Shown: in pieces, positions 16,282-23,312 of the stretch
Layout of the letters: each line of letters begins with the position of its first letter
Numbering within the stretch: the stretch's first letter is position 1
Assembly (NCBI GenBank): GCA_002477565.1
Contig: DLQL01000080.1
Location: forward strand, 1 to 23,609
Length of the DNA stretch: 23,609 nucleotides
Source of the DNA: Flavobacteriaceae bacterium UBA7433
GTDB taxonomy: Bacteria > Bacteroidota > Bacteroidia > Flavobacteriales > Flavobacteriaceae
Reading direction: 5' to 3'
The notes under the pieces: model-generated
Databases searched by the model: none
What the model was told of the DNA's origin: nothing
Seen by the model: the letters and a program-made list of their open reading frames with translations, nothing else
Position numbers and translations under genes: made by a program

Positions 16282-16659
16282 CTAGTCACAAACAGGAGAG
16301 GTGTTTGTTTTTTGTTCCAATGCAAGCTGCATGGCTTCGACTACTTTTTTGCTGTTTCCAACAAAAATCTCTTTGTCTAAAATGGCCACGGGTCTTTTTA
16401 AGAAGGTGTAATCTGCTAAAATCAATTCTTTACAGGCAGTCTCTGTTAAGACTTGGTCTTTCAATCCCATTTCTTTGTAGATCCTCGCACGTTTGTTCAA
16501 CAAAGCTTCATAGCTACCTGTCAAAGTGTGCATTTCTTCTAGCTCTTTTTCTGTGACAGGCGTCTCTTTGATGTTTTGAAGTTTTACCCCTTCCAAGGTG
16601 CTGTTTTTTAAGATCTTGCGACAGGTGTCACAAGTTTTCAAATGGTATATTTTTTTCAT
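16282..16659 (-). CDS. ArsC/Spx-family thioredoxin-fold protein (arsenate reductase-like)
   Basis: The product has 125 residues. The N-terminus MKKIYHLKTCDTCRKIL carries a CxxC pair, Cys 10 and Cys 13, in a thioredoxin-like fold. The middle region (TGSYEALLNKRARIYKEMGL) and FLKRPVAILDKEIFVGNSK follow the ArsC/YffB/Spx pattern, including the conserved Arg-Pro before the cis-Pro-side strand. Typical ArsC has a single CxxS or CxxC at this place. The family includes true glutaredoxin-dependent arsenate reductases, YffB-like proteins and Spx-type regulators, and sequence alone does not decide between them. No arsR, acr3 or arsB is next to it, so I do not call it arsC. It is cytoplasmic. Confidence 0.8.
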   Translation of the reverse strand: MKKIYHLKTCDTCRKILKNSTLEGVKLQNIKETPVTEKELEEMHTLTGSYEALLNKRARIYKEMGLKDQVLTETACKELILADYTFLKRPVAILDKEIFVGNSKKVVEAMQLALEQKTNTSPVCD

Positions 16660-16723
16660 ACGTTGTAAAAGAGTAAAAGTCCAAACTGATCGCCCTCAAA
16701 AATAGCCGATTTTCTATTTAAAA

Positions 16724-16741
16724 TTCGATACTTTTATCGAA
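16724..16741 (+). promoter_or_regulatory. Palindrome covering a putative -7 box of the DinB-like gene
   Basis: TTCGATA (16724-16730) and TATCGAA (16735-16741) are perfect inverted arms around CTTT. A near-match to the -7 consensus, TACTTTTA (16729-16736, one mismatch), lies across the centre. The gene starts 24 bases after the palindrome. This is the layout expected of a repressor operator, but the repressor is unknown and the box is imperfect. Confidence 0.3.
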
Positions 16742-16765
16742 AATTTTCAAACTAAAAACACGTCC

Positions 16766-17221
16766 ATGAACATTCCATTGACCCATCTCGGCAAAGCGAG
16801 AGCTCTTTTTTTAAAAATCATTGAAGGTTTGACACTCGAACAGGTCAATGCCATTCCAAAGGGACATCGAAACAGCATTGCTTGGAACTTGGCCCACTTG
16901 GTTGTGACCCAGCAACTGTTGTGTTACAAATTGTCGGGATTGCCTTGTGCGGTTCCCGAGGATATGATTCAGGGTTTTCAGAAGGGAACAGTACCTTCCA
17001 AAGCGATTTCTCAGCAAAATTTTGAGGCGATCAAATCCTTATTTGTCGATCTTCCTTTGGCCTTGAAAAAAGACCTTGAAGCAGGTGTTTTTAAGAACTA
17101 TACGCCTTACACTACGAGTGTTGGAATCGTTCTTTCTAACATTGAAGAAGCCCTCAGTTTCAATGCTTTTCACGAAGGAATTCATTTGGGCGTGGTGCTG
17201 TCTATAAAAAAATTAGTCTGA
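16766..17221 (+). CDS. DinB-like family protein
   Basis: This is a 151-residue putative metal-dependent four-helix-bundle protein. The three histidines of the DinB/YfiT metal site are visible: His 44 in WNLAHLV, and His 136 and His 140 in FHEGIHLG. The GHRNSIAWNLAHLV segment and the closing 'AFHEGIHLGVVLSIKKL' are typical of the DinB_2 subgroup. Members include thiol-transferases (BshB-like bacillithiol partners, mycothiol-dependent enzymes), but the substrate here is unknown. It is cytoplasmic. Its last 9 bases overlap the 3' end of the convergent lipoprotein gene. The short palindrome at 16724-16741 lies just upstream. Confidence 0.82.
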   Translation: MNIPLTHLGKARALFLKIIEGLTLEQVNAIPKGHRNSIAWNLAHLVVTQQLLCYKLSGLPCAVPEDMIQGFQKGTVPSKAISQQNFEAIKSLFVDLPLALKKDLEAGVFKNYTPYTTSVGIVLSNIEEALSFNAFHEGIHLGVVLSIKKLV

Positions 17222-18874
17222 GTTTATTTGGGTCAAAGAATCTTTCGCAACAGACTCTATAACCGAAGGTTGGAACTCCAAAACAAAAGTTTCATTGACG
17301 GTCCAATTGGCTCTTAGTTTGATTTCTTGAGGGTAATAGAATACTTCTTCGGGTTGCAACTTTTTCAGAAAGTTCCCTGTATCCCATTTCCCATTCTTGT
17401 TTGAGTCGGCAATCACTCGAAATTTATAAGTTTTTGGCACAAGTTGCTCAAAGACAAACCGGTTTTTTTCATTTGAAAACTGCCGCTCGATTACGCCTTC
17501 TTTTTCAGAGAACAACTCAGCGATTAGGGCTGTGTTGGGGAGGCCTTGTACGTTCATTTCAATAGCGCCATACGCTTCACTATCCAAGGTTTTTAAGCGG
17601 TAAACCAGTGTATCATTTGTGAATCCGTAAAAGTCCACCAAGCTGTTTGGAAGGACTTCCAATAGGTAGTTTTCTTTTGGTTTTCTTCGGAAGTCCAACG
17701 ATATTTTTGTTTTGGAACTGTTTAAAAAAGGCGTAAAATCGACTTGTAGGGTGTCTTTGTCAAACAAACGTATTCGAGAGGGGTCTATGGATTCTATGGG
17801 AATGTTGCTCTCGAGGGCAAATGTGTCTTTGGGGTGTAGGGTTTTGCTGTGAACGGCCTTGAGGGTCAAGGAATCCATTTTGGAAGTGCGAAGTTGCACT
17901 GTAAATAAGGTGTCCAGATTTTTTGCAGTCACTTGAAATTGCAAAGAATCGGTTTCAAAAGGCACATACCAATAATTCAAGGTGTCCGTCTCTTTTTCAA
18001 AGTTGACAAAACTTTTAAATGTGTTTGGTGCTGTCGTCAAGAGTTTGATCTCGACGGGTCTTGCGTTTCCTTCAAAGCCAAAAATGATTTTTCCAACGCC
18101 ACTTTCCAAAGGACGTTTCAGTTGAAAGGGTGGGATTTCCGAAAACAACCGCAAGTGAAACGCCTTTTCAGAAGGGATTTTGACGGGGTCTTTGACAAAA
18201 GCAATTTGGTCTTGTTTGGGATTGAAAAGGTAATTGCTGTTGTAATCGTTTAAGGCGACCATTTGATAGCTGCCCTTCTTGATATTCGTCAAGTGAAAAG
18301 AAACCGAATCTAAGGTGCTTGTCACGTAGTCTGGTTTTTCTTTATACACCAGCGAATCGGTATAGCTGCTGTCTATTTCATACAAAAGAACGGCAATATT
18401 GTCAGCTACTTCTTCATCAAATGCATCCGAAACCACCCCTTGCACTTCTAAAGAATCAACATAACTCCCCGTCGAAAACACATATTTAAAACTCCCCAAA
18501 CGATTGCCTTCGTTGTTGTCGACGATGCTGTTGCCGAAATTAAAAGCATAGGTGGTGTTTTCTTTTAGAGTGTCCATGATTTCAATGCTGATGGTTTTGC
18601 TCGCAGTTCCTGAAGGCTTGATAATGGAAGGATGGTTTAGAGGCGGCGAAACAATCAGCTGTTTGTTCAGGTCTTTGAATTTTACGTATTCATCAAAATT
18701 CAACTTTATTTTTTTGGAATTGAAATGGATGGATTTATAGGCAGGATTTGCTGTTACCATGACTGGAGAAATACTGTCTTTTGGCCCTCCCATTGGATTT
18801 CCTTTGCGCGCGCAATTGGACGAGAGGCTTGCTGTCAAAATCAAGAGCGTAAACAAAAGAAGTAAATTTTTCAC
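17213..18874 (-). CDS. Ig-like domain-containing lipoprotein
   Basis: I start this at the GTG at 18874 (553 residues). The frame opens at a TTG at 18934 with no ATG, and the GTG begins a clean lipoprotein signal peptide (M)KNLLLLFTLLILTASLSSNC, with Cys 21 as the likely lipidated residue. The next residues ARKGNPMGGPKDSISPV match a conserved Bacteroidetes lipoprotein family that starts with an SbsA-like Ig domain (Big_5). In that domain NFDEYVKF, then ENTTYAFNFGNSIVDNNEGN, are typical strands. The remaining 400 residues are beta-rich repeats of unknown role, ending in a carboxypeptidase-regulatory-like stretch (FRVIADSNKNGKWDTGNF). It is probably anchored to the outer membrane. A near-match -7 box (TTACTTTG, 18901-18908 minus) precedes the GTG. 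comF is upstream on the same strand. Confidence 0.82.
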   Translation of the reverse strand: MKNLLLLFTLLILTASLSSNCARKGNPMGGPKDSISPVMVTANPAYKSIHFNSKKIKLNFDEYVKFKDLNKQLIVSPPLNHPSIIKPSGTASKTISIEIMDTLKENTTYAFNFGNSIVDNNEGNRLGSFKYVFSTGSYVDSLEVQGVVSDAFDEEVADNIAVLLYEIDSSYTDSLVYKEKPDYVTSTLDSVSFHLTNIKKGSYQMVALNDYNSNYLFNPKQDQIAFVKDPVKIPSEKAFHLRLFSEIPPFQLKRPLESGVGKIIFGFEGNARPVEIKLLTTAPNTFKSFVNFEKETDTLNYWYVPFETDSLQFQVTAKNLDTLFTVQLRTSKMDSLTLKAVHSKTLHPKDTFALESNIPIESIDPSRIRLFDKDTLQVDFTPFLNSSKTKISLDFRRKPKENYLLEVLPNSLVDFYGFTNDTLVYRLKTLDSEAYGAIEMNVQGLPNTALIAELFSEKEGVIERQFSNEKNRFVFEQLVPKTYKFRVIADSNKNGKWDTGNFLKKLQPEEVFYYPQEIKLRANWTVNETFVLEFQPSVIESVAKDSLTQINSD

Positions 18875-18900
18875 AAAAAAGAGTTTGGTATTGTAAGCTA

Positions 18901-18908
18901 CAAAGTAA
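18901..18908 (-). promoter_or_regulatory. Near-match -7 box of the Ig-like lipoprotein gene
   Basis: On the minus strand TTACTTTG differs from TAnnTTTG at one position. It ends 26 bases before the GTG at 18874. A TTG lies 23 bases upstream of it, at the edge of the accepted -33 spacing. It supports a start downstream of the TTG at 18934. Confidence 0.3.
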
Positions 18909-18982
18909 CAATTTATTTCAAAGCAAGAATACAAAATCTTGCGTAGATTCTCGAAATAAGAAAGTGCTTTTTAAGACAAGGT

Positions 18983-19687
18983 TCAAATGCTGTACTCTTG
19001 TGGACAGGCGATGGCTGCGATGCTGAGTTGTACGTTTTTGGTTTTCAACAATGCGCTGCAGCAAGCTTCCATAGTGGCACCTGTGGTGATCACATCGTCA
19101 ACGAGCAATACGTGTTTGTTTTCTAACAAAGAGCAGTCAGTCACTTCAAAGGAGAGGGAGGTGTTTCTAAAACGGTCTGTTCTTCTGCTTTTGGTTTGTG
19201 TTTTTGCGGAAGCCGTTCGGATCAAGATTTTTTCTTCATAAGGACATTTGAGATTTTTTGCCATTTCCTTGCCAAACAGGGTCAGTTGGTTGTAGCCCCG
19301 TTTTTTGAATTGTTTTGGATGAAGTGGAACTGGAAGGACCAGGTCGATGTCTTTAAATCGATCGCTTTCCAAAAGCTCTCTGGACAGAAGAGTTCCCATA
19401 AAAACACCAATGTCTTGGCGGTTCTGGTATTTTAACAGGTGAATCAATTGCTGTATTTTCCCTTTTTTATGAAATGTAAAAAGCGCGGTTGCACTTGTGA
19501 TCGGTAGGCGTCCGTAAAAAGACCTTTCCAAAGAATTTTCTTTGAGATTCGAAAGGCCTGCAAAAGGCAGGTCGTGTCGGCAATGAACACAAAGAAGCGT
19601 TTCGTTTCGAATCAACTGCTTGTGACAGGCACAACACAAGTCTGGAAAAAACAAGTTCCAAAGGTCTTTTAAGAACAGCACACGCAT
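18983..19687 (-). CDS. ComF family protein (phosphoribosyltransferase-like)
   Basis: The product has 234 residues. The N-terminal zinc-finger-like part has CCAC (Cys 18 and Cys 21) and CVHC (Cys 33 and Cys 36). The type I phosphoribosyltransferase part has VPLHPKQFKKRGYNQ (120-134) and the PRPP-binding motif HVLLVDDVITTGAT (192-205). ComF proteins support DNA uptake during natural transformation in some bacteria, but homologues are widespread and their exact biochemical role is unclear. It is cytoplasmic. The upstream gap has only an imperfect box (TATTTTTA, 19696-19703 minus). The lipoprotein gene follows 108 bases downstream on the same strand. Confidence 0.9.
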   Translation of the reverse strand: MRVLFLKDLWNLFFPDLCCACHKQLIRNETLLCVHCRHDLPFAGLSNLKENSLERSFYGRLPITSATALFTFHKKGKIQQLIHLLKYQNRQDIGVFMGTLLSRELLESDRFKDIDLVLPVPLHPKQFKKRGYNQLTLFGKEMAKNLKCPYEEKILIRTASAKTQTKSRRTDRFRNTSLSFEVTDCSLLENKHVLLVDDVITTGATMEACCSALLKTKNVQLSIAAIACPQEYSI

Positions 19688-19776
19688 TTTTCACATAAAA
19701 ATACCTAAAATTTGAGTTTTAATTGTTGGGATGCAATCAATATTGTAAATTTTATAGGAATTTCCATTATTAATGT

Positions 19777-19784
19777 TAATTTTG
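19777..19784 (+). promoter_or_regulatory. Putative -7 box of the coiled-coil membrane protein gene
   Basis: TAATTTTG is a full TAnnTTTG match, 32 bases before the ATG at 19817. A start near 19790 would give a leader of about 27 bases. It lies inside the longer open frame from 19712, which supports the start at 19817. No -33 element at normal spacing is evident. Confidence 0.45.
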
Positions 19785-19816
19785 CTGTTTCAAAACATGA
19801 AAATAAATTCTTAAAC

Positions 19817-20713
19817 ATGGAAAATAAAAATTCAGGAAAATCAATCGTTATCGTATTAGCGGTTTTACTTGTTGCAGCAATTGGTTATGCTTTGTATGCA
19901 AATGGACAACACGCAGAGATCCAAGCAGAATTGGAAACTGAAAAGACAGCAATTCAAACTGAATTGACTTCAATGATCGCTCAATATGATGCGAAGCTGG
20001 TAGAAAACACTTCTTTGACCGATGAATTGACTGCGGCACGTGCAGACATCATTTCTTACAGAGATTCTTTGAGCAGCGAAAGGAAAACCAACTACAAACT
20101 GATCAGACGTTACAAAAACAAAGTGTATAAATTGCAGCAACAAAACAAAGAATTGTTTGCACAATTGGAAGCTTTGTCATTGGAAAACACGAAATTGAAC
20201 GGGGAACTAGTGGTTGCGAACGAAACAATCGTTACACAAACTGCAGCCAACGATGAATTGATTTCTGAGAACAAAGATTTGACTTCAAAAGTAGCCATCG
20301 CAGCTGTATTGACAGGAGATGATTTGACTGCTGTGTCCATGAAAAAATTGGGCAGCGGTGCTTTGAAAGAAACAAACCGATACAAAAAAACAACAACAGT
20401 CCAAATCTCTATGATCATCGATGCAAATGAAATTGCAGCAAGTGGAGAAAAACAAGTTTATTTTGTGATCAAAGATGCAAGTGGAACTGTCGTAGCTTCT
20501 AAAGGGACATTCAATGCAGGAGGCACAGAGGTATCTTACTCGGATGTAGCTACTGTCAACTACCAAAACAAGGAAACAGATGTTCTATTTGATGTCGCTG
20601 TAGAAAAAGGAACCTTGAGCAAAGGAACTTATACAGTTGCTGCATACTTAGATGCAAACGTTCTTGGAACGACAACGTTCACATTGAAAGAATCCTTTTT
20701 GGGGATTTTCTAA
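19817..20713 (+). CDS. Membrane-anchored coiled-coil protein of unknown function
   Basis: From the ATG at 19817 this has 298 residues. I reject the extension to 19712, because MENKNSGKSIVIVLAVLLV is a natural N-terminus and the -7 box lies between. Residues 9-27 form one membrane helix (IVIVLAVLLVAAIGYALYA). Residues 32 to about 165 are a long coiled coil of Glu, Gln, Leu and Asn with heptad-like spacing (ELETEKTAIQTELTSM, KLQQQNKELFAQLEALS). Residues 175-298 form a beta-rich domain (VQISMIIDANEIA, KQVYFVIKDASG, GTYTVAAYLDANVLG). With a short N-terminus holding three lysines, the coil and C-terminal domain probably face the periplasm. I believe similar proteins are common in Bacteroidetes, but no function is known to me. 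It is monocistronic, with a strong terminator directly after it. Confidence 0.85.
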   Translation: MENKNSGKSIVIVLAVLLVAAIGYALYANGQHAEIQAELETEKTAIQTELTSMIAQYDAKLVENTSLTDELTAARADIISYRDSLSSERKTNYKLIRRYKNKVYKLQQQNKELFAQLEALSLENTKLNGELVVANETIVTQTAANDELISENKDLTSKVAIAAVLTGDDLTAVSMKKLGSGALKETNRYKKTTTVQISMIIDANEIAASGEKQVYFVIKDASGTVVASKGTFNAGGTEVSYSDVATVNYQNKETDVLFDVAVEKGTLSKGTYTVAAYLDANVLGTTTFTLKESFLGIF

Positions 20714-20730
20714 GAAAAACACCAATATAG

Positions 20731-20764
20731 AAAAAGAGTGAAGGCAACTTCACTCTTTTTTTTT
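20731..20764 (+). terminator. Rho-independent terminator of the coiled-coil protein gene
   Basis: A perfect 13-base stem (20731-20743 with 20748-20760), AAAAAGAGTGAAG paired with CTTCACTCTTTTT, closes a GCAA tetraloop of the stable GNRA type. It is followed by more T, giving nine T in a row to 20764. It begins 18 bases after the stop codon. This is the clearest terminator in the window. Confidence 0.93.
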
Positions 20765-20847
20765 GTCCTCATTTCACAGACTACATTGCCTCTAAAACAC
20801 CCCTTCCAATCCTCCAAAAAAAATACTGCAAAACAAATGAAATTACT

Positions 20848-20855
20848 TATTTTTG
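20848..20855 (+). promoter_or_regulatory. Putative -7 box of glyS, predicting a leaderless mRNA
   Basis: TATTTTTG matches TAnnTTTG and is followed by CAGG and the ATG at 20860, the same four-base spacing as at tadA. A normal start point would fall on or next to the A of the ATG. The AGG could also serve as a partial Shine-Dalgarno only if transcription began further upstream. Confidence 0.5.
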
Positions 20856-20859
20856 CAGG

Positions 20860-22404
20860 ATGGCAAAGCAAGAAGATCAATTTAAAAAAGTAGTTTCACA
20901 TGCAAAGGAATACGGATATGTCTTCCAGTCCAGTGAAATTTACGACGGCCTAAGTGCCGTTTATGACTACGCTCAAAACGGGGTAGAACTGAAGAAAAAC
21001 ATACGCGAATACTGGTGGAAATCCATGGTGCAAATGAACGACAACATCGTCGGTTTAGACGCCGCGATTTTTATGCACCCCACCACATGGAAAGCCTCCG
21101 GGCATGTAGACGCCTTCAACGACCCGTTGATTGACAACAAAGATTCCAAAAAAAGATACCGCGCCGATGTTCTGATCGAAGACTATGTCGGCAAGCTAGA
21201 TGCCAAAATAGAAAAAGAAGTTGCCAAAGCACAAAAACGCTTTGGAGATTCCTTTGACAAAACACAATTCATAGCCACCAACCCTCGTGTCTTGGGTTAT
21301 CAAGAAAAAGGAGCTGCCATTCTCAAAAGAATGGGACAGTCTTTGGAGGCAGAAAATTTGGCAGATGTCAAAGCCTTGATTGAAGAGCTCGAAATCGCCT
21401 GTCCCTTGTCTGGATCAAAAAACTGGACAGACGTAAAGCAGTTCAACTTGATGTTTGGCACCAAACTAGGTGCTTCAGCAGATTCTGCCATGGACTTGTA
21501 CCTGCGTCCTGAAACGGCTCAAGGAATTTTTGTCAACTTTTTAAACGTGCAAAAAACAGGAAGGATGAAAATTCCTTTTGGGATTGCACAAACCGGAAAA
21601 GCCTTTCGAAACGAAATTGTCGCACGCCAGTTTATCTTTCGCATGCGCGAATTCGAACAGATGGAGATGCAATTTTTTGTGCGTCCTGGCACCCAAAAAG
21701 AATGGTACGAGCAGTGGAAAGAAACCCGACTGAAATGGCACCTTTCTTTAGGTTTGGGCGCTGACAACTACCGTTTTCACGACCACGACAAATTGGCTCA
21801 TTACGCAGATGCCGCCGCAGACATTGAATTCAAATTTCCTTTTGGATTCAAAGAATTGGAAGGCATCCATTCCCGAACCGATTTTGACTTAAAAGCCCAC
21901 GAAACCCATTCTGGAAAAAAAATACAGTATTTCGATCCCGAGTTGGGCGAGAGCTATGTCCCTTACGTAGTGGAAACCTCAGTTGGATTGGACCGTTTGT
22001 TTTTGGCAGTCTTTTCAAAAGCATTGGTAGAAGAAGCACTTGAGAATGGCACCACGAGAACCGTCTTAAAACTACCTGCTGTATTGGCGCCTACCAAAGC
22101 GGCAATATTCCCATTGGTCAAAAAAGATGGATTGCCTGAAGTTGCCAAAAAGATTGTTGAGGAGTTGAAATTTGACTTCAACGTGCTCTACGATGAAAAA
22201 GACGCTGTTGGAAAGCGATACAGAAGGCAAGACGCTGCAGGAACCCCGTTTTGCATCACCGTGGACCACCAAACGTTGACCGACGAAACTGTGACCATTC
22301 GTCATCGTGATACGATGGAACAGCAACGTTTGCCCATAGCCAGCCTGAGAAACTTGATCCACGATGAAGTATCGCTGGCCAAGTGGTTGGAGAAAACCAA
22401 ATAA
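20860..22404 (+). CDS. glyS: Glycine--tRNA ligase, single-chain (alpha2) type
   Basis: The product is a class II synthetase of 514 residues that charges tRNA-Gly. It is the dimeric type found in Bacteroidetes, eukaryotes and archaea, not the alpha2beta2 type. Visible are KEYGYVFQSSEIYDGL near 16-31, SGHVDAFNDPL (80-90), YLRPETAQGIFVNF (214-227), motif 2 GKAFRNEIVARQFIFRMREF (246-265) and motif 3 ETSVGLDRLFLAV (372-384). The C-terminal anticodon-binding domain (about 405-510) starts KLPAVLAPTKAAIFPL. The aquaporin gene starts 22 bases after its stop on the same strand and is probably read from the same transcript. Confidence 0.96.
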   Translation: MAKQEDQFKKVVSHAKEYGYVFQSSEIYDGLSAVYDYAQNGVELKKNIREYWWKSMVQMNDNIVGLDAAIFMHPTTWKASGHVDAFNDPLIDNKDSKKRYRADVLIEDYVGKLDAKIEKEVAKAQKRFGDSFDKTQFIATNPRVLGYQEKGAAILKRMGQSLEAENLADVKALIEELEIACPLSGSKNWTDVKQFNLMFGTKLGASADSAMDLYLRPETAQGIFVNFLNVQKTGRMKIPFGIAQTGKAFRNEIVARQFIFRMREFEQMEMQFFVRPGTQKEWYEQWKETRLKWHLSLGLGADNYRFHDHDKLAHYADAAADIEFKFPFGFKELEGIHSRTDFDLKAHETHSGKKIQYFDPELGESYVPYVVETSVGLDRLFLAVFSKALVEEALENGTTRTVLKLPAVLAPTKAAIFPLVKKDGLPEVAKKIVEELKFDFNVLYDEKDAVGKRYRRQDAAGTPFCITVDHQTLTDETVTIRHRDTMEQQRLPIASLRNLIHDEVSLAKWLEKTK

Positions 22405-22426
22405 CAGAACACCAAACCCCTCGATC

Positions 22427-23098
22427 GTGAAAAAATACTATGCAGAATGTATTGGCACCTTTTCTCTTGTCTTTTGTGGTACAGGTGCCATGACCATCAA
22501 TGAAATTACTGGAGGAGACGTTACCCATGTGGGGATTGGACTTACTTGGGGTTTCATCGTTATGGCCATGATCTACGCATTGGGAGACATTTCGGGAGCA
22601 CATTTGAATCCAGCGGTCAGCATCGCTTTTGCCTATGCCAAAAAATTTTCATGGAAAGAAGTCCCCAAATACATTGCGGCACAACTTCTCGGAGGCTTGT
22701 TGGCCAGCAGTCTGTTGTTGTACCTCTTTCCTACAAGTGAATTTTTAGGAGGGACCCAACCTTCTGAATTGATAGACCCGTTCCGTGCTTTTGTCTTGGA
22801 AACACTGTTGACTTTCTTTTTGATGATGGTCATCATCAATGTGTCCACAGGCGCCAAAGAAGTGGGAATTATTGCTGGCTTTGCCATTGGAGGGGTGGTT
22901 ATGTTAGAAGCACTTTTTGCAGGTCCGATGACCAATGCGTCGATGAATCCTGTGCGTTCTTTTGCACCGGCTTTGCTCTCCGGGCATTTGGAAAACCTTT
23001 GGCTCTATTTGACAGCACCTGTTTTGGGGGCACTGCTCGCCGTGTTGTCGTGCAAGTGGCTCAAACAGCCCAATTGTTGTGAGGAAGAAGGTTGTTGA
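22427..23098 (+). CDS. MIP-family aquaporin with NPV second motif and cysteine-rich tail
   Basis: I start this at the GTG at 22427 (223 residues). The frame extends to an ATG at 22364 inside glyS, but KKYYAECIGTFSLVFCGTGA is the family's usual beginning. Six membrane helices are predicted. The first pore motif is SGAHLNPAVSIAFA (NPA at 61-63). The second is NASMNPVRSFAPALL, with NPV at 174-176 instead of NPA, followed by the expected selectivity-filter Arg 177. The Ser after Arg favours a water-channel (AqpZ-like) type over a glycerol facilitator, where Asp is usual. The last 15 residues hold four cysteines (209, 217, 218, 223) in a short acidic tail, WLKQPNCCEEEGC, which is unusual and could bind metal. 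It follows glyS by 22 bases. Confidence 0.9.
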   Translation: MKKYYAECIGTFSLVFCGTGAMTINEITGGDVTHVGIGLTWGFIVMAMIYALGDISGAHLNPAVSIAFAYAKKFSWKEVPKYIAAQLLGGLLASSLLLYLFPTSEFLGGTQPSELIDPFRAFVLETLLTFFLMMVIINVSTGAKEVGIIAGFAIGGVVMLEALFAGPMTNASMNPVRSFAPALLSGHLENLWLYLTAPVLGALLAVLSCKWLKQPNCCEEEGC

Positions 23099-23312
23099 AA
23101 AACAGCAATTGAGTCCTCTTTTTCTATGTCAAATACATTAGATGACAAAGAGGCAAGCGAAGAGTCAAGCGAAATTTCTTTGAGCTCATTGAACCCACAA
23201 CGAATCTAATTTATTGCCATTTAGGGCACTGTGAAATTCTATTGATGCGAAGTTTTTATGTGTCTTCCAACTCAAATTGGCTGTCGTCTTTTTCAACAAA
23301 AAAAATTGAGGA
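23099..23312. other. Convergent intergenic region between the aquaporin gene and lspA
   Basis: These 214 bases contain a 27-codon frame (23126-23209, MSNTLDDKEASEESSEI...) and, within it, two tandem copies of a 12-base unit, GAGGCAAGCGAA at 23150-23161 and GAGTCAAGCGAA at 23162-23173. The frame has no homology that I recognise, so I do not call it a gene. No clear terminator is visible for either flanking gene. Confidence 0.45.

Noticed and set aside
19712..19816. 35-residue extension of the coiled-coil protein
   Set aside because: It covers the TAATTTTG box and would put a poorly charged, unrelated sequence before a natural N-terminus and membrane helix.
16282..23098. An arsenic-resistance island formed by the ArsC-like protein and the aquaporin
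   Set aside because: The two genes lie about 6 kb apart with unrelated genes between. No arsR, arsenite pump or thioredoxin partner is present, so the link is only a weak idea.
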